Shown in pieces: positions 8,162 through 15,605 of a stretch of 64,000 bases of DNA. Within the stretch, counting starts at the first letter, position 1, and each line of letters opens with the position of its first letter. The stretch comes from CANLBN01 sp965230205 (GTDB lineage: Bacteria; Pseudomonadota; Gammaproteobacteria; Pseudomonadales; Cellvibrionaceae). The stretch lies in assembly GCA_965230205.1 (NCBI GenBank), contig OZ245996.1, positions 3,162,001 to 3,226,000 on the forward strand, in the 5' to 3' direction. A model generated the notes under the pieces. That model was not told where the DNA came from, did no database searches, and was given only the letters and a program-made list of their open reading frames with translations. Both the position numbers and the translations under genes were made by a program.

Positions 8162-9847
8162 ATGTCTACAGCAGATTTTTTAAAAGAATTAGGTCAGATA
8201 GTTGGCTCAAAAAACCTATACAGCAATGATAGTGATACTGAGTTTTATCGAAAGGGTTTCAGATCCGGGGAGGGGGATGCACTTGCCGTTGTTTTCCCTA
8301 CATCACTACTACAGCAGTGGCGAATAATCCAAGCGTGTGTTGATAATAATAAAATTATTATTATGCAAGCAGCGAATACGGGTTTGACAGAAGGATCAAC
8401 ACCCAGTGGTAAAGAATATGATCGGGATATTGTCATCGTCAATGTAACGCGGATTAAAAAAATTATCCCAATCAACAATGCTGAGCAAATCATTAGTTTC
8501 CCCGGGTCAACGTTATACTCATTGGAAAAGCTATTAAAACCACTCAATAGATCTCCCCATTCAGTTATTGGTTCATCTTGTCTAGGTGCCTCTATTGTTG
8601 GTGGTATTGCGAATAATTCAGGCGGTGCTTTAATCAAACGCGGTCCGGCATATACAGAATTAAGCCTTCATGCCAGGGTAAATGAAAAAGGACAATTGGA
8701 ATTAGTCAACCATTTAGGCATTAATAATCTTGGCTCTACACCTGAAGAAATTTTAACGAATTTAGAGAATGGAAAATTTTCTGAAAGCGACATTGTTAAT
8801 AGTGAAAAACTCTCGTCTGATAGAGAGTATGTTGAACGAGTTCGAGATGTTGATGCTGACACTGCGGCACGCTTTAATGCAGATAAACGTCGTTTATACG
8901 AAGCCAGTGGTTGTGCAGGAAAGATAGCCGTTTTTGCCGTACGATTAGATACTTTCCCTGTCGCTAAAAAAGAAAAGGTATTTTATATAGGGACTAATGA
9001 TCCAGAACAGTTCACGAAAATACGCCGTGATATATTAAGTGGATTTAAAAATTTGCCCGATATCGGTGAATATATGCATCGAGATATATTTAATTTAGCA
9101 GAAAAGTACGGTAAAGATACATTTTTATTGATTAATTATCTCGGTACAGACCCTCTGCCAAAAATGTTTGCTTTGAAAGGGCGAGTGGAATCTTATTTAA
9201 ATAAAATTCCTTTTTTGCCTAAATACTTGCCTGACAGAATGATGCAGTACTTGAGCCAAATATGGCCGTCAGCTTTACCAAAAAAGATTGTAGGATTTAG
9301 AGATAAATATGAGCATCATTTGATTTTAAAAATGTCAGACGATGGCATCGATGAGGCAAAAAAGTATTTAGCAGAGTTTTTCGCCAAACCAGGCCAAGGA
9401 AGTTATTTTGAATGCACTGATGATGAGGCTAAAAAAGCATTTCTACAACGGTTTGCGGCAGCCGGTGCTCCTGTCCGTTACGAGATTATGCACAATAAAA
9501 CCGTACTCGCATTAGACATTGCTCTAAGAAGAAACGATAAAGACTGGGTGGAAAAATTACCACCTGAAATAGAGGATAAAATCGAACACAAGCTATATTA
9601 TGGCCATTTTATGTGTCATGTCTTCCATCAGGACTATATATTAAAAGATGGTGTTGATGCTAAAGCGGTTAAAACGGCAATGTTAAAGCGTTTAGATAGC
9701 ATTGGGGCTAAATATCCTGCAGAACATAACGTGGGGCACTTATATAAAGCAGAGCAGGATTTAAAAGAGTTTTATTTCAAACTAGATCCAACCAATACCT
9801 TTAATCCAGGTATTGGCCATACAGATAAGAAGAGAAGTTGTTGTTAA
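8162..9847 (+). CDS. dld: quinone-dependent D-lactate dehydrogenase
   Basis: A 561-residue protein, close in length to E. coli Dld (about 570). The N-terminal FAD-binding PCMH domain contains AANTGLTEGSTPSG and SSCLGASIVGGIANNSGGALIKRGPAYTEL, very similar to Dld. The C-terminal half carries the membrane-binding D-lactate dehydrogenase domain (KIVGFRDKYEHHLILKMSDDG; final NPGIGHTDKK). It oxidises D-lactate to pyruvate and passes electrons to quinone at the inner membrane. Divergent from the TRAP operon, with shared operators, so uptake and oxidation are probably co-regulated. The SD before the ATG is weak. Confidence 0.93.
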   Translation: MSTADFLKELGQIVGSKNLYSNDSDTEFYRKGFRSGEGDALAVVFPTSLLQQWRIIQACVDNNKIIIMQAANTGLTEGSTPSGKEYDRDIVIVNVTRIKKIIPINNAEQIISFPGSTLYSLEKLLKPLNRSPHSVIGSSCLGASIVGGIANNSGGALIKRGPAYTELSLHARVNEKGQLELVNHLGINNLGSTPEEILTNLENGKFSESDIVNSEKLSSDREYVERVRDVDADTAARFNADKRRLYEASGCAGKIAVFAVRLDTFPVAKKEKVFYIGTNDPEQFTKIRRDILSGFKNLPDIGEYMHRDIFNLAEKYGKDTFLLINYLGTDPLPKMFALKGRVESYLNKIPFLPKYLPDRMMQYLSQIWPSALPKKIVGFRDKYEHHLILKMSDDGIDEAKKYLAEFFAKPGQGSYFECTDDEAKKAFLQRFAAAGAPVRYEIMHNKTVLALDIALRRNDKDWVEKLPPEIEDKIEHKLYYGHFMCHVFHQDYILKDGVDAKAVKTAMLKRLDSIGAKYPAEHNVGHLYKAEQDLKEFYFKLDPTNTFNPGIGHTDKKRSCC

Positions 9848-9851
9848 GTAT

Positions 9852-9887
9852 TTCAGGCCAATAACTTTTATTGGCCTGAATATTTTA
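9852..9887. terminator. bidirectional terminator between convergent dld and sensor gene
   Basis: TTCAGGCCAATA (9852-9863) pairs with TATTGGCCTGAA (9869-9880) in a perfect 12-bp stem with a 5-nt loop, followed on the plus strand by TATTTTATAA. It occupies the whole gap between two convergent stop codons. The T tract is better on the plus side. Confidence 0.75.
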
Positions 9888-11249
9888 TAATGGAATATCA
9901 ACTTTTAGCACAGTACCAATTTCTTCAGATGAAAAAACACTGAAGTGCCCACCAAGCGATTCAGCTCGAACTCGAATGTCGACAAAACCAACGCCGGCTT
10001 TTCCTGCTTTATCGAGTACTTTCTTCGCATTAAAGCCTGAACCATTATCCTGTATCGTCACATTTAAGTGAGTATCAGTTTGTCGTATTCTAATATTGGC
10101 AGTCGAAGCATGTGAGTGGTTAACTATATTTTTTAAGGCTTCTTGAATAATCCTGTAAACGGCTGTTTCGAATTCATTCGGAAGCTTAGCGCCTGTATTG
10201 GATTCTTTAAAAGTAACCTCTATATGATTTTCCCGAGATATTTGAGCGGCAAGTGCTTCAACAGCAGAGTATAGGCCCATATTATCCAACATTTCGGGGC
10301 GCAATTCTCCAGATATACGATTAACTTCTTTAATGGTGTTATCCAAAATATTGATTGCGCTAATGAAATTTTTCCGTGCATCACTATTTTCGATCAATGT
10401 TACTTTTGCCATTTCTTTTAATTTAACCCGACTGGCATAAAGTGATTGATTAATGCCTTTTTGTAAATCTCGAGCAACGCGCATTCTTTCTTCTTCTTGT
10501 CCTTCAACAGCCTTATGGGATAATAATTGTAATTGTTCATCGGCTAATTTACCTTCAGAAATTGTTAAGCGTGCACCGATAAAGCCAACAATGGCTGTAC
10601 AAATAAGCGCAAGGCTTGCGACTAACTTCCATGTTTTACTGATATTACTATCGACCTCTGATTGTACACCGGCAATCGCATCATCTAAATCATCGACATA
10701 AAGACCAGTGCCAACCATCCATCTCCAATCATTTAGGCCAAGAGAGTAGCTGATTTTGTCAATTTCCCTTCCTTTTGACGGTTTATCCCAAACATAGTCG
10801 GTATAACCACCACCTCTTTGAGCATTGCCTACGAGCTCCTGAATTAAACGAACGCCATTTTTATCTTGTATATCCCATAAATTTTTTCCCTCTATTTCTG
10901 GTTTGGTCGGAAGTACTACATTAGTGCCTTCGTAATCATAAACGAAAATATAGCCGTCAGATCCATAGGCAAGGTTTCTTAGTATTGTTTTTGCTGATTC
11001 CTGTGCTTCGGGTGATCTTTTTTCAGCGTCATTATTGTAGATATGTTTTACAGAAGTAAGAGCAATTTCTGTATAATTTTTTAATTCATTCCTTCTTAAA
11101 TCATATATTTTCTCTGCAAATGTTTTTAAATTATTATCGCCGAGCTCCTTCGCTTGAAAGATAGCAAGGGCAGTGAGAGCGGTACTGACCAGTACTAATG
11201 GGATTAACACTAGCAATAATATTTTGGCTTTAAAACTTAGATTATTCAT
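9885..11249 (-). CDS. cache-domain NarL-type sensor kinase homologue lacking the phosphoacceptor His
   Basis: From ATG 11249 the protein has 454 residues: an N-terminal TM helix (about 8-32), a periplasmic single-cache domain (about 40-200, with GYIFVYDYEGTNVVLP and WMVGTGLYVDD), a second TM helix (about 207-225), a HisKA_3-like dimerisation helix and an HATPase domain (N-box near 355-365, DNGSGF, GVGFVDIRVRAESLGG). The dimerisation helix reads RVARDLQKGINQSL, where the family has R-[ED]-L-H-D: the phosphoacceptor His is Gln263 (codon CAA). The open frame extends upstream to 11399, but that part covers two operator palindromes, so I start at 11249. No response regulator is adjacent. The context suggests lactate or carboxylate sensing. 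Confidence 0.85.
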   Translation of the reverse strand: MNNLSFKAKILLLVLIPLVLVSTALTALAIFQAKELGDNNLKTFAEKIYDLRRNELKNYTEIALTSVKHIYNNDAEKRSPEAQESAKTILRNLAYGSDGYIFVYDYEGTNVVLPTKPEIEGKNLWDIQDKNGVRLIQELVGNAQRGGGYTDYVWDKPSKGREIDKISYSLGLNDWRWMVGTGLYVDDLDDAIAGVQSEVDSNISKTWKLVASLALICTAIVGFIGARLTISEGKLADEQLQLLSHKAVEGQEEERMRVARDLQKGINQSLYASRVKLKEMAKVTLIENSDARKNFISAINILDNTIKEVNRISGELRPEMLDNMGLYSAVEALAAQISRENHIEVTFKESNTGAKLPNEFETAVYRIIQEALKNIVNHSHASTANIRIRQTDTHLNVTIQDNGSGFNAKKVLDKAGKAGVGFVDIRVRAESLGGHFSVFSSEEIGTVLKVDIPL

Positions 11250-11306
11250 GATGGGCAACCCGTTTTTATCGTTTATAGTAGGTTTTGATAGACTTTTTTG
11301 GTCTAT

Positions 11307-11337
11307 TGGTAATACCATATGATATTTGGTATTACCA
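11307..11337. promoter_or_regulatory. paired LldR/PdhR-type operators upstream of the cache sensor gene
   Basis: TGGTAATACCA (11307-11317) and TGGTATTACCA (11327-11337), centres 20 bp apart, repeat the arrangement found upstream of dctP. They lie 58-88 nt before the sensor start at 11249 and about 205-236 nt before the GntR gene at 11543, so they could serve either divergent gene. Their presence argues that the sensor coding region begins downstream of them. Confidence 0.8.
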
Positions 11338-11542
11338 ATCAAATGTTTTATGTCGCCCAAAATATATTTTTGGTCAATGACAGTATTTTTTATGCACAAA
11401 ACGACTATTGAGGCGTTTTTTTAATAGCCATATGATGTGTTAATTGTGAATATGCAAAACCTTAAGATCGACAAAAACCTAATAAAAAACATATACTAAG
11501 TGCCTTCGGGTACTGGAAATTTCTTTTTTTAACGAGCGAATT

Positions 11543-12307
11543 ATGGCTTTTGAACAAATAAAACAGGTAAGGATTGCAGACGAGATTGCCAAGCAAATAG
11601 AAGATCAACTGATCAAAGGCGTGTTAAAGCCAGGGGAGAAGTTGCCTTCAGAGCGTGAGTTGTCGAAATTACTTAATGTTTCAAGGCCATCTATCCGAGA
11701 AGCCTTACATAAGTTAGAAGCCAGAAATATCCTCTCCAAGGACCCCGGTGGAAGTGCACGTGTCTCCGATAATATGGGCGAGTCATTTACCGACCCATTG
11801 ATGGCTTTATTGGTTAATAACTACGATGCACCGTTTGAATTATTGGAGGTTCGCTACGTACTGGAAGGAATGAGTGCCTACAATGCTGCGTTATATAGCA
11901 CGGATAAAGATAAAGAGATTATTAAACAACGCTATGCTGATCTGCAGAAAAACTACGATGAGAAAAATGCAGATGAGGAAGCCACAGCGGATATTGAATT
12001 TCACCTAGCCATTGCTGAAGCGTCGCAAAATGCAATGCTAGTACATTTGATGCGTAGCCTCTTTTCCGTATTACATAAAAGTGTCTTGTTTTCTTTTTCC
12101 GTCTTTTATACCAAACCCAGTGTCCGTTTAACATTGCCCGATCAACATCGCGCTATCATGGATGCAATCTTAGCCGGTGATGCAGAATTAGCCCGTGAAA
12201 AAATGCAGGATCATATTTTATCGATTGATGATTTACTAAGGCATAGCCGAGAGCTAAGTCGTAGTGAGCCGCTTGCTAAGAATCGCTTAAAAGATATGAG
12301 AAACTAG
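11543..12307 (+). CDS. FadR-subfamily GntR regulator with FCD domain (LldR/PdhR-like)
   Basis: 254 residues: an N-terminal GntR winged helix (LPSERELSKLLNVSRPSIREALHKLEARNIL, about 35-66) and a C-terminal FCD helical bundle (ADIEFHLAIAEASQN near 150-165, then DQHRAIMDAILAGDAELAREKMQDHI near 203-228) with the Asp and His residues that bind a metal-carboxylate effector in this family. A repressor of the PdhR/LldR kind is expected to bind TGGT-N3-ACCA, and such sites are present upstream. Divergent from the cache sensor; paralogous to the regulator at 18765. Effector probably lactate or pyruvate (inferred). Confidence 0.9.
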   Translation: MAFEQIKQVRIADEIAKQIEDQLIKGVLKPGEKLPSERELSKLLNVSRPSIREALHKLEARNILSKDPGGSARVSDNMGESFTDPLMALLVNNYDAPFELLEVRYVLEGMSAYNAALYSTDKDKEIIKQRYADLQKNYDEKNADEEATADIEFHLAIAEASQNAMLVHLMRSLFSVLHKSVLFSFSVFYTKPSVRLTLPDQHRAIMDAILAGDAELAREKMQDHILSIDDLLRHSRELSRSEPLAKNRLKDMRN

Positions 12308-12465
12308 CGACAGACTTCGTTGTAATTCCTTATTAGCTTTGTCGTGTAATTTGATTGATTGAATGTTAAGCAAAGCCGCTCTAATTGTTGTTTAGGCAAT
12401 TAACTTTTTGCAAAGTGCAGAATAACGTTACCCAGGAAATCAATCGAGTGGCAATATAAAAAAAC

Positions 12466-12506
12466 AAGGGCCGCCTCATAATTATATTAATGAGGCTAGA
12501 GGCCTT
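12466..12506. other. stem-loop in the 12308-12555 gap
   Basis: GCCTCAT (12473-12479) pairs with ATGAGGC (12490-12496), with outer GGCC complementarity at 12469-12472 and 12501-12504. On the minus strand the stem is followed within 2 nt by seven T. No leftward gene is nearby, so a terminator role is uncertain. It marks the left edge of the cassette-like region. GTTAGAA at 12518-12524 could be a degenerate left recombination core. Confidence 0.4.
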
Positions 12507-12555
12507 ATTAATACACTGTTAGAAGTTCTTAGTATTTTTAGGAAATAAATTAAAG

Positions 12556-12948
12556 ATGGAAAGTTCAAATAATTCACATGTTGCAGGCTATATCCTTATA
12601 GTTATAGGTGGTTTTATAGCGCTATTCTTGGCTAATGAAATCTACCGATTATATTTAAACCCTGAAAGCAGCAATTTCATCAATCATATAGTTACTAAAT
12701 TAACTAAAACTGAACTTTTTAAGATTAATAATAACCCTATTGTACTCGGTCAAGGTTCAGCTTACAGTCTGGCTGTATTCTTTCTGTTTCTTTTTTCATG
12801 GGTTGCTGTTGCTATAGCATTTAATTTCGTTAAATACGGTGTTTACATAATTTCACCTAAAACTGACAAAGAATTAGAATCTTTAAAATCGCAACTAAAC
12901 GAAAGCCAAAAAAAGCTGGAAGAATGGACTTCTAACAAGGCAATGTAG
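12556..12948 (+). CDS. small membrane protein in an integron-like cassette
   Basis: 130 residues with two hydrophobic helices (about 10-30 and 72-97) and a charged, coiled-coil-like tail (SLKSQLNESQKKLEEW). No family recognised. Its last codons overlap the left core of the attC-like site beginning at 12931 (TCTAACAAGGC), typical of cassettes in which the recombination site follows the stop closely or overlaps it. The function is unknown, and the tail suggests oligomerisation. Confidence 0.75.
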   Translation: MESSNNSHVAGYILIVIGGFIALFLANEIYRLYLNPESSNFINHIVTKLTKTELFKINNNPIVLGQGSAYSLAVFFLFLFSWVAVAIAFNFVKYGVYIISPKTDKELESLKSQLNESQKKLEEWTSNKAM

Positions 12949-13057
12949 TTCACACCCTGCGGGTGTCGGACAAATTTTCCGTTGCTCCTTTTGTGCTTTA
13001 ACGCTACGCTAGCACAAAATCGCAACTACAAATTTTCCGCTAATTGCGGCGTTATAT
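12931..13057 (+). other. attC-like recombination site 1
   Basis: Left core TCTAAC (12931-12936) and right core GTTATAT (13051-13057) enclose imperfect inverted repeats: AACAAGGCAAT at the left against ATTGCGGCGTT at the right, and GTAGTT against AACTAC inside. The 127-bp length and arm layout fit integron attC sites. The central part contains further palindromic segments. Confidence 0.75.
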
Positions 13058-13072
13058 TTCTTTGGAGGAGAA

Positions 13073-13351
13073 ATGAAGGAATCAACGAAAGAGTGGCTTG
13101 GCATCAAGCCGGCTGATTTAGTTATATATTCTAGCTTTTTATTTTTAGTTCCTGTTTATTATTCAACTAACAAAATAATAGATATTTCGTTCTTAGCAAT
13201 TGGTTTTGTTTTATGCATCGTATCTTGCTGGCTTGGAATGAGGCCTCACCCAAAGCTGGGTAAAATAAATAACACTATTAAATTGTTAGCTTATCCTGCC
13301 TGTACAATATTCTTTTTGTACTTGGCATATTTAAATTTCACATCATGGTAA
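13073..13351 (+). CDS. small membrane protein in an integron-like cassette
   Basis: 92 residues, three predicted membrane segments (about 18-31, 36-53 and 72-88). Preceded by a strong GGAGGAG ribosome-binding site at 13063-13069. Sits alone between two attC-like sites, one gene per unit and all on the plus strand, as in integron cassettes. No family recognised. Confidence 0.72.
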   Translation: MKESTKEWLGIKPADLVIYSSFLFLVPVYYSTNKIIDISFLAIGFVLCIVSCWLGMRPHPKLGKINNTIKLLAYPACTIFFLYLAYLNFTSW

Positions 13352-13354
13352 TAA

Positions 13355-13424
13355 ATATAACAAGGCAAATCACAGCCGCTTTGCTCGGACGCGCTAACGC
13401 GCGCCCGTGTTTGCGGCGTTATGC
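13355..13424 (+). other. attC-like recombination site 2
   Basis: Left core ATATAAC (13355-13361) followed by AAGGCAAA, and TTTGCGGC before the right core GTTATGC (13418-13424). AACAAGGCAAA against TTTGCGGCGTT matches the same inverted pattern as site 1. Length 70 bp; an internal palindrome GCGCTAACGCGC occupies the middle. This is the cleanest attC of the array. Confidence 0.82.
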
Positions 13425-13439
13425 ATCAAAGAGGAATTC

Positions 13440-13736
13440 ATGCAGGAAGTAGACGACGAATTTTACGAACGAGCTGATGCGCATATTCATTTATCTAATG
13501 ACCAAATAAATGAAAATATCGGCATGGGTAAAGTGAGTGCATCAAATATGTATGCTACTGCTAGATTCAATGCTTGGGTTAGTGCGTGCGGCTGGCAGTC
13601 CGGCAAAGAAATGGCCGGAGCCAAAGAAGAAACTCTCGAGTATTTCGTCACCGAGTATCGGAAGATGCTCGAAGAAAATCTTGACGACTATATCGATAAT
13701 TTCGAGTCTTATATGGATTCAAACAACAATGCATAA
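13440..13736 (+). CDS. DUF3144 family protein in a cassette
   Basis: 98 residues matching DUF3144: FYERADAHIHLSNDQ near the N-terminus, then GKVSASNMYATARFNAWVSACG, then an acidic C-terminal helix (YFVTEYRKMLEENLDDYIDNFE). The start is ATG 13440, with GAGG 6 nt upstream; the longer frame from 13407 would begin inside the preceding attC. The family is small, cytoplasmic and of unknown function. Its gene lies between attC-like sites 2 and 3, and the stop overlaps the left core of site 3. Confidence 0.85.
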   Translation: MQEVDDEFYERADAHIHLSNDQINENIGMGKVSASNMYATARFNAWVSACGWQSGKEMAGAKEETLEYFVTEYRKMLEENLDDYIDNFESYMDSNNNA

Positions 13737-13823
13737 CGAGTGTGTCATGTTCGCCGCTATCGCGGCTGGGACGTCCTTACGCTGCGCTCCAGTCCGCCCC
13801 ATACACAGGCGCAGGCGTTATAA
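13731..13823 (+). other. attC-like recombination site 3
   Basis: Left core GCATAAC (13731-13737) and right core GTTATAA (13817-13823), 93 bp. Arms include TGTGT (13741-13745) against ACACA (13802-13806), with an internal GCCGC...GCGGC palindrome near 13753-13765. The left core overlaps the DUF3144 stop codon. Confidence 0.72.
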
Positions 13824-13841
13824 GCATTAAGGGAAAAAGAA

Positions 13842-14123
13842 TTGTCAAAAATTAAGTTAGAGGGCTGCATTTTCGTGCCAAATTCTGACCTGGAAGCGGT
13901 AATAGAAGAGCTACCAAATCACATTACGTTAACACGCCAAGAAACCGGATGTCTTGTGTTTGAAGTGTCTCAAGATAATGATGATTTAAATCGATTTTAT
14001 GTCTATGAAGAGTTTGCTAATAAAAAAGCATTTGAGTTACACCAGCAGCGTGCGCGGAACTCAAATTGGGGTAAGATATCTGCAAGCGTAGAAAGGCATT
14101 ATGAAATTAGCAGCATTGAGTAA
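13842..14123 (+). CDS. antibiotic biosynthesis monooxygenase (ABM)-fold protein in a cassette
   Basis: 93 residues with the ABM dimeric ferredoxin-like pattern: a strand, a helix beginning NSDLEAVIEELPNHI, then TRQETGCLVFEVSQDNDDLNRFYVYEEFANKKAFELHQQ, where GC-x-x-F-E and the W/Y-E-x-(F/W) segment are diagnostic. Members act as quinol monooxygenases or as small ligand-binding proteins. The start is TTG 13842 with AAGGG 8 nt upstream. It lies between attC-like site 3 and a degenerate site 4. Confidence 0.82.
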   Translation: MSKIKLEGCIFVPNSDLEAVIEELPNHITLTRQETGCLVFEVSQDNDDLNRFYVYEEFANKKAFELHQQRARNSNWGKISASVERHYEISSIE

Positions 14124-14138
14124 AGTGCAAACATCAAC

Positions 14139-14164
14139 TTATAACAAGGCGTAGGGCGTTAAAA
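14139..14164 (+). other. degenerate or internally deleted attC-like site 4
   Basis: TTATAAC followed by AAGGCG and, after only a few bases, GGGCGTTAAAA. Both outer cores and their flanking arms are present, but the central region is missing, leaving 26 bp. This is too short for a functional attC and looks like the end of the array. Confidence 0.5.
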
Positions 14165-14224
14165 GGGACGTAATTATTTAGTGGATAGATTGGCTATCAC
14201 CAATTGGGAAAATAAATGCGTCCC
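14165..14224. repeat. 60-bp imperfect palindrome (REP-like), copy A
   Basis: GGGACGTAATTATTT at the left end and AAATAAATGCGTCCC at the right end are complementary at 13 of 15 positions, giving a long hairpin directly after the degenerate attC. A related sequence occurs at 14728-14789, so the pair brackets the membrane-protein gene between them. Confidence 0.55.
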
Positions 14225-14259
14225 TTGTGACGTGTGTTATCAATGCTGCGAGTCAAATC

Positions 14260-14661
14260 ATGATTAACATACTGTTCAGAGCAACCGGAATATGGTGTGT
14301 CATTGTATTTGCTGCAGTTTTTAATGGGCTATTCCGTGAAAAGGTTTTAGTTGCTTTGGTTGGGACTAATTTGGCACTTCCTTTGAGTGGTTTATTACTA
14401 TCGATTTTAGTTCTATTGGTTTCGTATATATTAATCCCTTTTCTCGATGCTTTTGAGAAAAAAACCTTTTTCACTATTGGATTTTTGTGGGTAATGCTTA
14501 CATTATCTTTTGAATTTTTATTTGGGTACTATGTTGTAGAAAAAACATGGCATGAAATAATGGAGGTATTTAATTTTTACCGAGGTAATCTGTTTCTTTT
14601 AGTGCTAGTAGTGATAGCTATTGCACCATGGGCATCTGCTAAGGTAAGAGGAATTTTTTGA
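14260..14661 (+). CDS. conserved small membrane protein
   Basis: About 133 residues from ATG 14260, with four hydrophobic helices; the sequence begins MINILFRATGIWCV, and the third helix region contains TLSFEFLFGYYVVEKTW. I recognise it only as a widespread uncharacterised membrane protein type. The open frame extends to a GTG at 14227, inside the end of the upstream palindrome, so the later ATG is preferred. It is bracketed by two copies of a palindromic repeat and follows the cassette array, so it may be a further acquired gene. Confidence 0.72.
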   Translation: MINILFRATGIWCVIVFAAVFNGLFREKVLVALVGTNLALPLSGLLLSILVLLVSYILIPFLDAFEKKTFFTIGFLWVMLTLSFEFLFGYYVVEKTWHEIMEVFNFYRGNLFLLVLVVIAIAPWASAKVRGIF

Positions 14662-14727
14662 GTAAAAAGCTTTTGATAGTTTAAGGCAAGCAGGTGTCAC
14701 CTATGAAACTTAAAATAAAGCATTAAA

Positions 14728-14789
14728 GGTGACGTAACTATTTAATAGACCGGTTATACTCTTTGCAATCGGTAAATAAACTTTTCCCC
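14728..14789. repeat. 60-bp imperfect palindrome (REP-like), copy B
   Basis: GGTGACGTAACTATTTAATAG followed about 20 bp later by GGTAAATAAAC and TTTTCCCC resembles copy A at 14165-14224, in the same orientation. It ends directly at the stop codon of the leftward YeeE/YedE gene and might also help terminate it. Divergence from copy A is substantial. Confidence 0.5.
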
Positions 14790-14790
14790 T

Positions 14791-15198
14791 TTACCATTTA
14801 ATTTTGTCAAATAAAAACATGCCTGATAGCATGGCACATAGAAAGATAACTGTTTCCAGCTGACCATAAAACAAAGACGCTATTGCTGGTCCTGGGCAAT
14901 AGCCAACTAAGCCCCAGCCAATACCAAATATTATAGCGCCTAATATAAGTGGTTTATTAATTACTATGATTGTAGGTAGGTCAAATGTTGTGCTTAAAAT
15001 AGGGCGGGATCGTTTTTTTATGAAGTGAAAGCTCAGACTAAAAACCATCAACGCTGATGCCATTACGAGCAATAGGTCTATTTGCCAATCACCAGTGATA
15101 TCCAGAAAGCCAATAACTTTTTCTGTATTGGTCATGCCGGACGCTGCGAGTCCTATGCCAAATAAAGTGCCGCATAATAAACTAATAATATATTTCAT
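14791..15198 (-). CDS. YeeE/YedE family sulfur-compound transporter, second half
   Basis: About 135 residues from ATG 15198 (MKYIISLLCGTLFGIGLAASGMTN), with four to five membrane helices. It carries the C-terminal YeeE/YedE motif GYCPGPAIASLFYG, whose Cys is thought to take part in relaying thiosulfate-like sulfur species through the membrane. The start codon overlaps the stop of the upstream half (ATGA at 15195-15198), so the two are translationally coupled. Fused single-chain versions exist (YeeE/TsuA); here the transporter is split. The substrate (thiosulfate or another sulfur compound) is inferred from the family. Confidence 0.85.
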   Translation of the reverse strand: MKYIISLLCGTLFGIGLAASGMTNTEKVIGFLDITGDWQIDLLLVMASALMVFSLSFHFIKKRSRPILSTTFDLPTIIVINKPLILGAIIFGIGWGLVGYCPGPAIASLFYGQLETVIFLCAMLSGMFLFDKIKW

Positions 15199-15605
15199 AA
15201 GTTTAAAGCTCGCATCATTGCGACGGTTATCATCCCTGACAATATAAAAGTAACAGTTGCCACTATTGAGCGTACTGACCCACGAGAAACTCCACACACA
15301 CCGTGGCCGCTTGTGCAACCATTACCCATTTTTACACCGATACCTACCAGTAAGCCAGCTACAACTAACAACAACGGATGCGCATTGACGCTAGGGTAGG
15401 CTTGCTCTGTTGTTAGATGAAATAAGCCGGTGCCTATAACTAGCCCAGATAGAAATGTATGTCGCCAAAGATTTACCTTTGTGTGAGAAACCGCCTGCCA
15501 AATCATGCCGCTAATGCCGCTTAAGCGACCTAAAAAAAGCCATAATAGGCTGGCACTTAAACCAATTAAGCTACCACCTATTAGCGGCAATACAATATTA
15601 TCCAT
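15195..15605 (-). CDS. YeeE/YedE family sulfur-compound transporter, first half
   Basis: About 136 residues from ATG 15605 (MDNIVLPLIGGSLIGLSASLLW), with four membrane helices. It has the signature GNGCTSGHGVCGVSRGSVRS at about residues 90-110, which includes the two conserved cysteines of the N-terminal YeeE/YedE repeat. I chose 15605 because AAGGAAAGAG lies just upstream; the frame continues to 15671 without support. It forms a coupled pair with the downstream half at 14791-15198. Likely inner-membrane uptake of thiosulfate-type sulfur. Confidence 0.87.
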   Translation of the reverse strand: MDNIVLPLIGGSLIGLSASLLWLFLGRLSGISGMIWQAVSHTKVNLWRHTFLSGLVIGTGLFHLTTEQAYPSVNAHPLLLVVAGLLVGIGVKMGNGCTSGHGVCGVSRGSVRSIVATVTFILSGMITVAMMRALNL

